Origin: Chlorella sorokiniana
Lineage: Eukaryota > Chlorophyta > Trebouxiophyceae > Chlorellales > Chlorellaceae
Reading direction: 5' to 3'
DNA: 64,000 nt
Assembly: GCA_025917655.1 (NCBI GenBank)
Contig: CP084611.1
Location: forward strand, 1,550,001 to 1,614,000
The position numbers were made by a program, and so were the translations under genes. Of the stretch, positions 52,162-62,269 are shown piece by piece (positions within the stretch are counted from its first letter, which is position 1; the number at the start of each line of letters is the position of its first letter). The notes beneath the pieces were generated by a model, which saw nothing but the letters and a program-made list of their open reading frames with translations, searched no databases and was not told the DNA's origin.

Positions 52162-55100
52162 CTAGCTGCGCGGCAAGAATCCCAGCTTCATGCTGAGCCT
52201 GTCCCGGGCCAGGTCCCGATCAGAGCCGTAGCCTCGCGGTGGGGCGTGGGCCTGCAAGCCGCCAGCAAGGGCATGCCAAAGGGAGTGAGGCAGGGGGAGG
52301 CACAGGGCGCTGATGCGCTCAAGGCCAAGCCTGCAAGGCAGGCGCTTTAAGGGCGGCAATCAAGCAGCCGCACCAGGCGACAGCGGGCGCCGTGTTTGCA
52401 GTATCCGCGCACGAAGTAGCGGCACTGCCGCGCGAAACTCAGGTTGAGCAGGTCCCTGTGGGGGAGGGCGTGGAGCAGGTTGTGCGACGGGCCAGGCACA
52501 GCAGGAGGCGACGCTGTGAGAGCGGAGGGCGCTGTGCGGTCGGCAACGCCATGCCCCCTTTGCTCCCGAGCCCTTGCCTGCCGGGCCGTGGGGCGTGCGA
52601 GTCGTGGCTGCGTCTGTAGTCGCAGGGCCGCAGCTCCAGCACATCCTCGCTGCCCACGTGCACGCAGTCGGCCAAGCGCTTGCGGCAAAAGCCTGCCAGG
52701 CGGTCGGTCACCTGCGGGCGGGCAGGGTGCGGCAGGGTGTGGCCCAGCCTGTGCTCCTGTGGTGCTGGCCCAGGGCAGGCAGGAGGGCTGCCGCCCACCT
52801 CAGTCCGCAGGGCGGGGTCCACCCTGCGCAGGAGCTGCTCCAGCTCCTGCTGGACCAGCCGCAAAGGGGCGCGCCGAGTTGGCTTGGACGCTAAGAAGTC
52901 CAGCAGGCGCAGCTTCACCGGCAGGAACTGGCTGGCGCCTGCAGCAGGGGGCGCAGCAGGGGGCACCAGGGTGCGATAGGAACGACCAGGCTTTTACGGG
53001 CCGTGGGGCGGAGCTGGGAGTGTCAAGCCATTCCCCCGCCGGGCATGCAGCGAGTCGCCTCACTCACCCGGCACAGCCTTGACGCGCTCACCCCCGCCCC
53101 ATCGCCAGCTGCAAACAGGTGCGGCCGCTCCCGCAGGAAGCGGGCAAACGCCGCCTCGTCACGCTCCCTTTTGTCCTTGAACAGGAAGGGCGGCAGGCTC
53201 TTGCCGCTGAGCAGGGCTGCTGGCGCCTGGCTGCCGTCACGGCACAGCTGCTGAACGCACTGGCTCTCCAGCACCCAGGTCGGGTCCTGAAGCAGGGCAG
53301 GTGCATGGAACAGCGGTGTGGCGGTGTAGAGTGCAGGGGGCAGCGCATGCCCAGGCTTCCAACAGCTCACAAATAGCCACGGCGAGGCGCCCCTCACCCA
53401 ACAGCTCCGCCCCGCCAGAGAGCTCGTCTCGGCGGAGGCGTCCAGGCTCCCCCCGCTCCGGCGATGGGACGGGGAGGCACGCCGAGGGCTCCTGCCCTGG
53501 CTGCCTCCCTTCCTGCGCCTGCCCCCGCTCCTGCGCTCTCTCCTCGCTGGGCCTGACCTTCGTCCCCTGCTGCTGCTGCTGCCGCTGCTGCGCCGCCTCC
53601 GCAGACTCTGCCCGCTGCGCCTGCTGCGGCTGCGACTCCTGCTCGTCTCGCGACTCCGGCTCCTGCTGCCCCTCCTGCGCCTGCTCCTTCCACGGCTGAG
53701 GGACCTCCTGCGCTGCCTCCGCCGCCTGCTCTGCCCGCGGGTGCTGGCGCTCCTGCTGCGTCGCCCCCCGTCGCTGCTCCTGCTCCTGCTGCGTCGCCCC
53801 CTGCTGCTGCTCCTGCTCCTGCTGCGTCGCCCCCTCTCGCTACTTCTGCTCCTGCTCCTCCGAATCGGGCTCCTTCCACGGGCACGCCCCCGGCTCCTGC
53901 TCCGGCTGTGACTGCCCCTCCGCCTGCCCCTGCCGCCGTGCCTTCCCCTGCTCCCCTCCCCGTCCCTCCTCCTGCTGCAGCTGCTGCTGCGCCCGCTGCC
54001 CTGCTTGCCGCTGCGGCGCTGGCCCGCTGGCTGCAGGCAGGCTGCAGTGCTCCCAACATGAGGGGCGCCTGGCTCCTGTGGCGCCCTCGCAGCTGCCTCG
54101 GCCGCTGCATTGCCTGCTGGATCAGCCGCCGTCAGCCCTGTCAGCGGGGCAGTGCCGGCGGTCGCAACCGAAGGCAGCAAGGAAGGAATCGCTGCCGCTG
54201 CCACCTGCGGCTGTTGCTCTCGGCTGCTTGCTTCCAGCGGCGTGCCCGGGAGGCCCAGCGCCGCCTCTGCTGCATCCACAGTGACGGAGGGGCTGGGAGA
54301 GGCCTGCAGCGGCTCGGTGCTCGGCAGCGAGTCAGCTGGGGCCGCCCCCTGCTCGCCCTGCTGAGGCTCCGCCAGGCCTTCTCCTGCTGGGGGAGGGCCG
54401 CTGCAGCGCTGCAACCGCCGCCGCCGCCTCCTCAGCCCCCTCAGGTCCATGCTGGGCGGCAGGTGCTGGGTGCTGAGGGGCGAGCGGCTCGGGGGCAGCG
54501 CTTGCCGAGGCTGTGGGGGCCTGGGGTGCATGCTCAGCCGCAGCTGCTGCCTCTGCTTGCAGCGCCTCGTTCCATTCCACCCAGAGCTGGGTCACCCTTG
54601 CGCCGTCCGCTTGGCGAGGCGGGCCCTCAGCGTCAAACCGGGCGGGGCATGGCACTGCAGCAGCGGCCGGGCACAAGCATGCGGTGAGTCGCAGAGCTGG
54701 CAGCGTGGCTCACAACAACGGCAATGCACGTGCAGCCAACCCGTCTTCGGATAACGCTTACGTAAGGGCAGGAGTCTGCACGGTCTTTGCACGGTTTGAA
54801 GAAACAGTGCGGCGCGGGCGGGGGCGCGGGTGCTCCCGCAGGCCTGGGGGAGATGGGGGGGAGGGCGGCGTGTGAGCGCCTGCGAATCAGGGCACACCTC
54901 CGCCAGCGCTCGAGAAGCACAGCAGAGGGCAATCGTGCCTGTGGAACGGGCGCAGCTCCGCTGAGGGAGGGCTGCCCTCCAGCCACACGCAGTCGTGCAG
55001 GCGGATGCGCAGGAAGTGCTGCAGGTCGTTGCGTGCCTGCGGGTGGGGCACAGCGCACGCGCGTCAAATGCTGCCGCTGCCGCACGCCCGGCTGCCCTCG

Positions 55101-58100
55101 GCGTAGCGACTGACGGACGAGCAGGCCCCCCATGCAGTCAAGGCGACTTGCCTCTGATGCCAGCCCGGGATCCAGCTTCAGCTTGAAATGGTTGACCGCC
55201 TTCACAGCAGCCTGCAGCTCGCTGCAAGGCACACGCACAGGGCATCACGGGTCAGGCTGCGATCTAACCCAGCATGCTGTCAGCAGTGCAGCAGGGCCCT
55301 GCGGGCCGCCCACCTGACGGGGGCGCGCAGGTGGGGGTGCGCTGCCAGCAGCTCCAGCAGCTGTCTCTTGAAGCGCAGGAACTGCTGAGCGCCTGCATGC
55401 GAGCAGCATGCGCTGCCCGTCAGCATTCCCATGAGAGCAGCTCAGAAAGGCCAGCTCCAGCTCAGAGCTACGCAGGTCCCCCCGCCCTGGACAGGTGCAC
55501 CTCCCATGACCGCTGGTCTTGTTTGTTTCTTTATCTGCGCTTCGTGTTGTATGCCCTCTGCCTCCCGCGATCCGCCCACCTGGCGCCAGCTGTATTGTGT
55601 CCCCCAGCACGACTTGAAACAGGTGGGGGCGTCGCATCAGGAAACGGTTCAGAATGGCGCCGCCGGTGTCGTCGGGCCCCGACCACAGGTAAGCCAACCG
55701 CTCCACGGCGGCCTCCCCACCGCGGCCAGCAGCGCGTAGTAGGGCATGCGGGTGCCACCGTGCAGCAGCTGCAGGCAGCGCCACTCCAGCTGCCACGTGG
55801 GGTCCTGCAGGGTGGTGGTGGTGATGATGGGCAGCGGGTCTGACGGGCGGGGTGCGCACCGTCGTGCAACCAGCATGGATGGCTGGAATGGGTTGCAGGC
55901 GCAGACACCCGATGGTCTCTGTGCCGCAGGCGCTGCCCTGCAAGCAGCCGTCGGCAGCCTCACCCAGAAAGGCGAGTCCACATCCACGGCGGGCAGCTTA
56001 GCCGGGGCGGCACGCGCGCATTTGAGGCTGGAGCCGGCGCCAGCGGCAATGCCGGCAGTGGCTGCGCTGTCGCAGCACTGGGCGCCGGAGCTGCTGCAGG
56101 AGCGGCTACCGGGGGCGGTGCGGGGGTCGCTGCAGCCGCAGGGGCCGCGGGCAGCGGCTCACCCCCTGCTGGCAGCTCCACGATTTGCACGCCGTGCTGG
56201 TGATGTGGCGCCACCTGGGAATCCCACGCACCGTACGCGCCCGCAGCGCCCCAGTAGCCCCCGTAGCCCTGGTAGTAGCAGCCCGCAGCCGCGTGCGTTG
56301 CGGCCGCCGCTGCGTGCGCCGCGTTCTGCTGGTACTGCCACGCCAGCGACAGCTGCTGTTGAGCATAGTGCTGTGAGGGGGAGGGCAGGCAGCCTGGCTC
56401 AGGCACGCATGTGTGGATGGGAGGTGGCCCGTCTACTGCGGCCGCCCAACGCATGAAGGCAGCAGCACCTACCGCCGCCTGCTGTGCCATCGCTGCCAGG
56501 CTTGCCAGGCCTGACGCGCTGCCCAACGCGTGGCCCTCTGCGCTGGCATCTGGGGGCCGGGGGCACAAGGGCAGGTTGTGAGCGGGGTGTGGCCAGGGCT
56601 GTGCTGCAGGCCCGGTCAAGGGCAGGGTGTGTGCGGGCGTGGCCAGGGCTGTGCTGCAGGCCCGGTTAAGGGCAGGGTGTGTGCGGGGTGTGGGCAGGGC
56701 TGTGCTGCAGGCCGCCACACAGCCCGGTCAGGCAGGGCAGCACCCACCGCCTGCAACGAGCTGGGTGGAGTCCGGCGCAACCGCACCGCCCGCACCGCCC
56801 GCCGCTTCCTGGGATGCGCTGCCAGCGGCCTGCCCAGCCGGCAACAGCGCCAGGCCTTGCGTGGCCTTGGCAGCGGCAGTCGGGGCCCCGGCGGCTCGCG
56901 CCTCAGCCGCCCGCCGCTCCGACTCCGCCCTGGCCTCTGCGGGGAGCGCTTGCGCAGGTGCATGACAATGCCGCGGTTCTTGGGCAGCGCAACTGCGAGG
57001 GAGGGCTGGGGCCTGCTGTCACGCTGCAACTCGCGAGCACCTTCGCCAGAATGTTCTGCCGCGGGCTTAGCAGACGGCGGCTGAGACCGCGGAATGCCTG
57101 CAGGCTGGGGTGGCGACTCTGGATCCTGTTGCTGCTGCGGCTGCGACTGCTTCGGTGGCTGCTCGCCCTGCTTCGGCTGCGACTGCTTCGGTGGCTGCTC
57201 GCCCTGCTTTGGCAGCGGCGGCGCCGGTGGCTGCTCACCCTGCTGTGGCTGCGGCGGCGCCGGTGGCTGCTCACCCTGCTGTGGCTGCGGCGGCGCCTCC
57301 GCCACATTGCCTCGCTGCTCATACTGCCCCGGCTGTTGTTCACCGCCGTCGGGCGCTGCCAGCTGTCCTCGCCCACCTCGTCGTCGCTGTCTTGCAGCAG
57401 GTACAGACGCTCAGAGGGTGGCTGGTGGGGGTGATGCGCCTGCTGTGGCTCCTGCGCCTGCTGCGCCTCCTGTGCCAGGTATGGCTGCTGCAGCGGTTGT
57501 CGCAGCTGTGGCTCCTGAGGCTGCTGCGCCTGCTGCGGCTCCTGTGGATGCTGCGCCTGCTGTGGCTGCCGCGGCGGGTGTGGCTGTTCCGGTGGCTGCA
57601 GTCTCTCGCCGCCGCCGTCAGGAAGTATGGGGGGAATGGGGGTGCTGAGCATCACGGGGCCGATACCGCATGGGAGGTTCCTCCCGCGGCTGGACGGGCC
57701 GCTGCTGGTTTGGCCCCAACCATGCTGCTCTGTTGGCACCGGGGACAAGAGACTGAGCAGGTGGAGCGTGCGGGATAGCGGGGGCTGCAGGCAGCAGCTG
57801 GTCTGGCCGCTGATCTGGCCAGCTTGGCGGCGGTGCGGGCGCACTTTGCCAATGCGCGGGTCGGCAGGCGGCCGATACTCCGGCACCTGTGCCGGCACCC
57901 TTTGCTGCTGCTCTGCCTCCATGCCCAACCATCCCTGGATGTCCGGCCGAGGCTGCTCGCGGGGCAGGGAGGGGTGCTGCCATAGCTGCTGCTGCTGCTG
58001 CTGCTGCTGCGCCGTCTGGGGCTCATGGGGTGCTGCCGCCGACTCAAGGTGCACCCCCGCCAGGAAGCTGACCGCGCTGCGCGGGTGGCGCAGGCTGGCG

Positions 58101-60004
58101 GCCAGCAGCTCCAGCACTTCTGTGCTCAGCGGCAGCTCCTGAGCGTACCGCAGCGCAGCATCACGCTTCCAGTGCAGCAGCGCAACCTGCGAGGCAAGCC
58201 TGGGGCGTCGGTGCTTCAAGCGCGGGCGGCCCAGCGGCAGGATGCCGTGCGGAGCGGCAGGTGGCAGGCGCACACCACACCGCACCTGGGCGGCTGTCCA
58301 CTGCCCACCCTGCCCCCGGCCAGCTGGTGCTGCCGCAAGTCTGCCAGCTCCGCGACCGTTGGCCTCCCGCCCTCGCAGTGGGGGCTTCTGCTCGACGCAG
58401 CCCCCGCGGGACAGACCAGCTCCTCGCCCTAGAGCAGCGTGCGAAAGGCGGGGGGCTCAGGAACAGCAGCTTGTGGGCCGCGGCAGTTGCCTGAGTGTCC
58501 CTGTCATGACGGAGGAGCCGCGGCGGCGGCGCTGGAGTGATAGCTCCTTCGCCGCTTTGCCGAGCGTCGCGTCCATCCTACAGCAGGCCCCGCTTGCAGC
58601 ACTTCACCTTCAGGACGAGGTGGTTGTCCTCGGGGCTGTACCGCTCTATCTGTCGGATGCGGTACTGCCCAAGCCTGTACCGCACCGCCAGCCCCTCCAG
58701 CAGGCTCAGCCCATTGCCTGCCATTGGAAGGCAGCGCAGGGTTTGCAGCTGAGCTTGGCCACCGCAAACAAGGAGTCCGCGCTGCAAAACAAGGCCGCAT
58801 GGCACGGCGCAGCAGCAGCGCGGCACCGCCCCGCAAGCCGCCCCTTACCAGCCAGCGCCCTCTCCAGCTGCAGTGCCGGCTCAAGCTCATCCCGGGTCAG
58901 CATCAGCGCAGCCACATTCCGCTCGTCGACCGCGGCTGGAGAACCTTGGCTGGCCACATGGTTGCCGCCCAGCAGATGTGCGCTGGCGGCGCCCTGTGGC
59001 CGCCAAGACCGGCGTGCAGCGGAGCTGTCGATGCGTTGCAGGCCGGGCTCCTGCTGCTGCTGCCCAGCCTGGCCAGCGTCAAGGGGCTGAGGCTTGGCAT
59101 GGTCCAGCGGAGCATGGCCCCCTGCACCTCTGGCTGCGGCCGCTGCTGCCGCAGCTTTGGCAGTGGCTGCTGCCGCCGCGTGTCGGGTGCAGGCGCTGCG
59201 CGAGCCTGGCTGCGTGGCTGGCGCAGCGAAGCGGGGCTGGAAGAAGGGCCAGTGCTGCTTAGTGGAGGTGGCTGCGCAGGCTGCTGCACTGGCGCGGGCT
59301 GCCGGGCCGGCGCTGTGCCCTCGGGCTGCGGCTTTGCCTTGGGGATCACAAAGGCGGGCAGAGGGGGCGCCGCAGCTCCCTCTGCCAAGGCCGCGTCTTT
59401 GCTGGCAGCCCCCCACTGACAGCAACCCCCTCTATGCCCTTGTCGCCGCCCATGCGCTTTGGCGGAGCAGATGCTGTGCGGTTGGCCTGCCTTGTGGCGC
59501 GCTTGCTGGCCTTGCGCTCAGACAGCGGCACATCCTCCTCGCTGCCGTCGTCACCGGGGCCTGCAGCTGGGCGCCGCTGCAAGCCCCGCCCCGCTGACCG
59601 CTGGGCTGCAGGCGGCACTGCAACTCCCTGCGCTCGCGCCGCTTCTTCCAGGTCACTGTCGTCTCTGAGCCCTCGAATCAGCTGCGCCTCGGGGTCGTCA
59701 GCTGCGGCAGCGGCTGCGGACCCGCTGGCGCCGCCATCCGCGGTGCGCTGCCGCTTAGCTGCACACGCATCACAGGTGCGGGGGGCATGGTGAGGGGCAA
59801 TGGCAAACTGCCAGTTCATCCCAACGTGGCTTGTGCTTCCAACCTGTCAGCACCTGAGCTGGTGGGGCTGTCGGCAGTGCGCTTGCCAGTTGCAGGATTC
59901 GTACTCTTCCCACCACGTGACTTGATGCGCGCCTGCACCTCAGGCGAAACATCCTGGACGCAACTGCGACGTGCAACCGCTTGAAGACCGGCGGCGTCCA
60001 CCAT
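52162..60004 (-). CDS. Plus3-domain, RS-rich, CCCH zinc-finger protein (NERD/CCCH19/CCCH44-like)
   Basis: The start at 60004 (MVDAAGLQAVARRSC) leads to an acidic/basic motif, SEEDVPLSERKASKRATRQA (about 59485-59545). A Plus3 domain follows: RNVAALMLTRDELEPALQLE (about 58865-58925), VRYRLGQYRIRQIERYSPED (about 58630-58690), then RPTVAELADLRQHQLAG (about 58315-58365), with VALLHWKRDAALRYAQELPL behind it (about 58135-58195), as in plant Plus3 proteins. Next are Pro/Gln repeats (57145-57600), a Tyr/Ala-rich stretch, module copy 1 (about 54920-55820), a Cys cluster CRCCEPRCQLCDSPHAC (about 54680-54730), an RS domain (53480-53900), module copy 2 (about 52590-53290), and a C-terminal CCCH finger (52251-52430). 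Plus3 and terminal CCCH in one chain recall NERD, which acts in RNA-directed chromatin silencing; PHD, SWIB and GYF domains were not seen. A single gene is inferred from this order and the unbroken strand. Confidence 0.6.
52252..52373 (-). other. Last intron of the Plus3/CCCH gene, splitting the zinc finger
   Basis: The donor GTGCGG (52373) and acceptor TTGCAG (ending 52252) define a 122-bp phase-0 intron. Before it the exon reads CRYFVRGYCKHGARCRL; after it AHAPPRGYGSD. The joined sequence gives C-X7-C-X5-C-X3-H, a regular CCCH finger. The 90-bp last exon ends MKLGFLPRS and stops at 52162-52164. Confidence 0.8.
53745..53855 (-). repeat. 33-bp coding tandem repeat in the RS domain
   Basis: CCTGCTGCGTCGCCCC recurs at 53752, 53785 and 53818 (period 33). 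On the coding strand it encodes 11-residue units such as RGRRSRSRSSS. Less regular RS sequence extends from 53480 to 53900. Confidence 0.8.
56591..56712. repeat. 50/51-bp tandem repeat, probably intronic
   Basis: GGCCAGGGCTGTGCTGCAGG starts at 56591 and 56641, and a near copy starts at 56692 (GGGCAGGGCTGTGCTGCAGG). It lies between two likely exons of the Plus3 gene. Confidence 0.85.
57145..57290 (-). repeat. 36-bp coding tandem repeat (12-residue Pro/Gln units)
   Basis: Four copies with period 36 (GGCTGCTC at 57157, 57193, 57229, 57265). In the frame that reads on sensibly downstream, the minus strand gives QGEQPPAPPQPQ, QGEQPPAPPLPK and QGEQPPKQSQPK type units. Another frame is also open here and looks RS-like. 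Confidence 0.8.
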
Positions 60005-60729
60005 GGAAAGCAACGCGCGCTGCGAGCGGCAGCACAGCCCCACCATGAGTCACAGGCGACGCCGAGCGCTACAGGGCATGATTGGTCAGTAGCATGTCGT
60101 GTAGCGCATGCTTGTGCCCGGGTGACGAGCCATCAAGGCGGGGAACCAAGAGGCGGAATCGATGCAGTCCTGGTGTCGAAGGGTTTGAACGCACGGTGAA
60201 AGCAGACGATAGGATATGTTAATTGGATTGAGCCTCAGTGCTACGTTGGCTGCGGTGCTGCATGCTGCCGCCGCCACTTGGCAGGTAATGCAGCTGTCTT
60301 CCTGCCATTGCTGCCATGCAATGCAGGTCGCCGGCTGCTCAAGCCATCGTGAGTCTTACAGAGTTGATAATATCCATGTGCACATCACAATTTCTCGTCA
60401 AGAACAAAGAACGACACCAGTCCCTTGCAACACCGACTCGGATTTGGCCACCTGGTAAGAAGGCTCAATCGCCAACAGGATGGCATGTATCAAGATAGTG
60501 AAGGCCTATGGCCTTCACTCCTGCTGGCTGTTGTAAGGCACCGGCTGCACGTCACGCGCCACACGCCGCCGAGTGCTTACTTGACCAGACTCCAGCGCCT
60601 GAACAGGTTGGTGCATACGTAAGCAGCCTGGGCGGACCCCTGCAGGCCCTTGGCTCCAAAGGCAGGAGCCCCATGCAGCGCGGCGCTTGTTTGTGCTCCA
60701 TATGCGGCGTACCTGCTTAAACAACGGGC
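60005..60729. other. Spacer between tandem minus-strand genes
   Basis: About 725 bp. It should hold the promoter of the Plus3/CCCH gene and the 3' UTR of the coiled-coil gene. It is AT-richer in 60200-60440. I see no gene in it. Confidence 0.4.
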
Positions 60730-61917
60730 TCACTCCCGCGGCGTTCTCTTCGCCGCCAGCTGCTGCACCACCGCCAGGCCTGCCTGGAGTCTTGCCCAGC
60801 ACTGCCTTCTCCACAGTGTTCGGCGGGGGCGGTTGATGTCAGCCGCCACGGCCGCCACCACACGCTGCAGGCGGTCCGCTGCCTGCTCCAGCTGCGCACG
60901 CAGCGCAGGCATGCGGTTTGCGGCTTGCAGCAGCCGCTGCTGCAGCTCGGCAGGCTGAGGAGACATGGGCATGGCGGGAACAGACTGCTCCGCTTCGCCA
61001 GCACGCACATCGCTGTCCATCGCCTCAACCTCTGGTTGCTGCAGCAGCTGGGGTTCAGCTTGGCCGTCACAAGGCTCGCGGTCACCCTGCTGCTGCTGGA
61101 GCTGCTGCCCATGCGGTGAGGCATCACCGTCATGCCGCTCTGTAGCAGCAGCGGTTGCTGCTGCCTGTTGCTCGACTGCCGCACTTGGTGCTGCCTCTGG
61201 CTCCAGCTCAGCGGATGGCCGGCACGCAGCCAGCTTGGCCGCCAGCATGTCCTGCAGCCGCGCCTGCATGCTGGTGCGCAGCTCAGCCACACGCAGCGAC
61301 GCAGCAGTCACCTCCGCCTCCAGCTGCTGCACCTCGGCGTCTGCCGGCGGTGGCGACAAAGGCTGCAGCAGGGGCGAGCGCAGCGCCAGGGAGGCTGCTG
61401 CTGGCGTCAGCTGTGTGCGCTGCATGGATGTACCAGGTACGCCGCTTTCAGTCTCAGCAAACACCACAAATTGACGGAGCTGTGCCACAAACTCGGCCTG
61501 CACATCGCAGCACAACTTCCAAGGTTGGCAAAGCTGCAAGGCTGGATGAGTCATTTCCAGTATGTGCACATGATCATCAATGTAAACTTCTACTAAGAAA
61601 CTGGTCCCACTCCTGCAATGGCCTGTACAGCAGCGCAAGAACTGCAGGCAGCTCGGCAGCAACACTCACGCTGACGCTGCGCAGCTGTTCTTTGTCCCAG
61701 TCCGTCAGCTCATCGACCGCGGCGTTCTGCAAGCGCCGCGCACACACGATGTGTGAAGTAAAGAGGCTGCCTCTACATTTATGTTGTCGGCAAGCACAGG
61801 CCGTGGCTGTCAGCGACAGACCTGCAGGCGTCCCTCCACGGCCTCATCCAACAGCTGCTGTATCTTCAGCAGCTCCCCTTCATCCCGCAAGTCCACTTTC
61901 TCGAAAAGCTGCGCCAT
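60730..61917 (-). CDS. Unknown coiled-coil protein
   Basis: I do not recognise the family. The start at 61917 gives MAQLFEKVDLRDEGELLKIQ, LLDEAVEGRLQVCRQ. After an intron it continues NAAVDELTDWDKEQLRSVSV (about 61665-61725), then VEVYIDDHVHILEMTHPALQ (about 61535-61600) and CDVQAEFVAQLRQFVVFAET (about 61460-61515). The second half has predicted coiled coil: DAEVQQLEAEVTAASLRVAE (about 61285-61345), a Gln/Ala/Glu linker, and ELQQRLLQAANRMPALRAQL, EQAADRLQRVVAAVAADINR (about 60830-60945), ending AKRTPRE, stop 60730. An upstream in-frame ATG (61998) would add 27 residues. The layout, a conserved N-terminal patch plus two coils, would fit a kinetochore or scaffold subunit, but nothing specific supports this. 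Confidence 0.6.
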
Positions 61918-62269
61918 CCTGCAGACAGGCGACTCTTCGGCGGTCGTTGCTGCGGCTAGCAAGTTGCGACACAGTCTGAATGCCGTTCTAAAGAACAATA
62001 CGAGCCTCGCAGCCTTGTTTTGGCCGTCTCCTGCGTTTTGAGTCTGCGTGCTGGGCGCCAGCGTGGTTCACAGCATGCCAAGGCATCTGCAGCTCTTCAG
62101 CGGTTCATCACAATCCACATTGTCTTGATGTTGTGCATAACAGTAGCTAGCAGGGGAGAGGACCATCAGGCTTGACGGCGCTTGCACGCGCTCTTCCTCT
62201 CAACGCCTCACAAAGTTCCTGTGAAACACGTTCACAAGCCATCAGCAAGCCGGGAAACGGCGAGCTGCC
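61918..62269. promoter_or_regulatory. Divergent promoter region, coiled-coil / MFS genes
   Basis: About 350 bp separates head-to-head genes. An alternative start of the coiled-coil gene lies inside it (61998). No motif can be named. Confidence 0.4.

Noticed and set aside
56903-57305. A second RS domain (SHSRVSSHRRRR) in the Plus3 gene
   Set aside because: This reading is a frame alternative of the 36-bp repeat. The other frame gives regular Pro/Gln units and continues into a sensible segment (ALPKNRGIVMHLRKR), so it is preferred. It is kept as a finding, not a feature.
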